Assembly: GCF_001982635.1 (NCBI RefSeq)
Contig: NZ_MKFI01000005.1
Span: forward strand, 204,477 to 268,476
Length of the DNA: 64,000 nt
From: Bradyrhizobium mercantei
GTDB taxonomy: Bacteria > Pseudomonadota > Alphaproteobacteria > Rhizobiales > Xanthobacteraceae
Reading direction: 5' to 3'
Shown in pieces: positions 63,969-64,000 of the stretch (its first letter is position 1; each line of letters starts with the position of its first letter). The position numbers and the translations under genes were made by a program. The notes under the pieces are model-generated. The model was not told the DNA's origin and made no database searches. It saw only the letters and a list, made by a program, of their open reading frames with translations.

Positions 63969-64000
63969 CGGCCTGGGCGCTCCTTCCTTACCTCTCCCCG

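Overview
The window looks like a contiguous piece of the main chromosome of a Bradyrhizobium-like alphaproteobacterium (Nitrobacteraceae). This rests on high GC, the rho-mnmE-mnmG-rsmG-parA-parB order, five parS sites around parAB, the protein sequences themselves, and the dense intergenic palindromic repeats typical of that group. The parS cluster suggests that positions 1-7400 lie close to the chromosome origin. The genus is inferred from sequence character, not from a search.

Layout. Positions 1-7420 hold the partial rho gene, the tRNA wobble-modification pair mnmE/mnmG, rsmG and the parAB partition locus. Positions 7547-11755 (minus) hold leuS-lptE-holA. Positions 12181-13938 hold a Tat-type metallo-beta-lactamase-fold protein and a TauE/SafE permease. 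Positions 14166-20049 are translation genes (pheS, pheT, rplT, rpmI, infC with an ATT start) plus a six-cysteine exported protein. Positions 20194-26612 are housekeeping and general metabolic genes: alpha/beta hydrolase, NTF2-like, thioesterase, queG, GST, uppP and an NDUFA9-like reductase.

Positions 26752-29885 are the one clearly accessory locus. A small integrative element sits in the 3' end of tRNA-Leu(CAG), bounded by 23-bp direct repeats. It carries a tyrosine integrase, a translationally coupled two-TM micro-protein, a small minus-strand ORF and a 5'-truncated PIN-like (DUF4935/PIN_8 type) gene.

Positions 30091-38532 hold an MFS exporter, rnd, and the lptC-lptA-lptB-rpoN-hpf-ptsN cluster that links LPS export to nitrogen and stress regulation. 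Positions 38624-44854 hold a TetR-controlled catabolic-looking cluster (SDR, saccharopine-dehydrogenase-like reductase, acyl-CoA ligase) followed by an MHS-family permease. Positions 44945-46932 hold a P460-type cytochrome, two small conserved proteins and an Hsp20 gene with a sigma-32-like promoter and a ROSE-type RNA thermometer hairpin. Positions 47103-51302 hold ugpBAEC behind a candidate Pho box. Positions 51504-54248 hold a CoA-transferase, the ohr/ohrR peroxide pair and a GIY-YIG protein. Positions 54497-63968 hold tRNA-Ala(GGC), aroA-cmk-rpsA, sppA, ihfB, lapA and trpF-trpB, plus a 57-residue secreted peptide gene with its own terminator.

I found no CRISPR array, rRNA, prophage structural module or complete IS. 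The least ordinary signals are the tRNA-Leu element with matched GTACAC motif pairs at both ends, the decayed PIN-domain gene inside it, and the heat-shock promoter plus thermometer upstream of hsp20.
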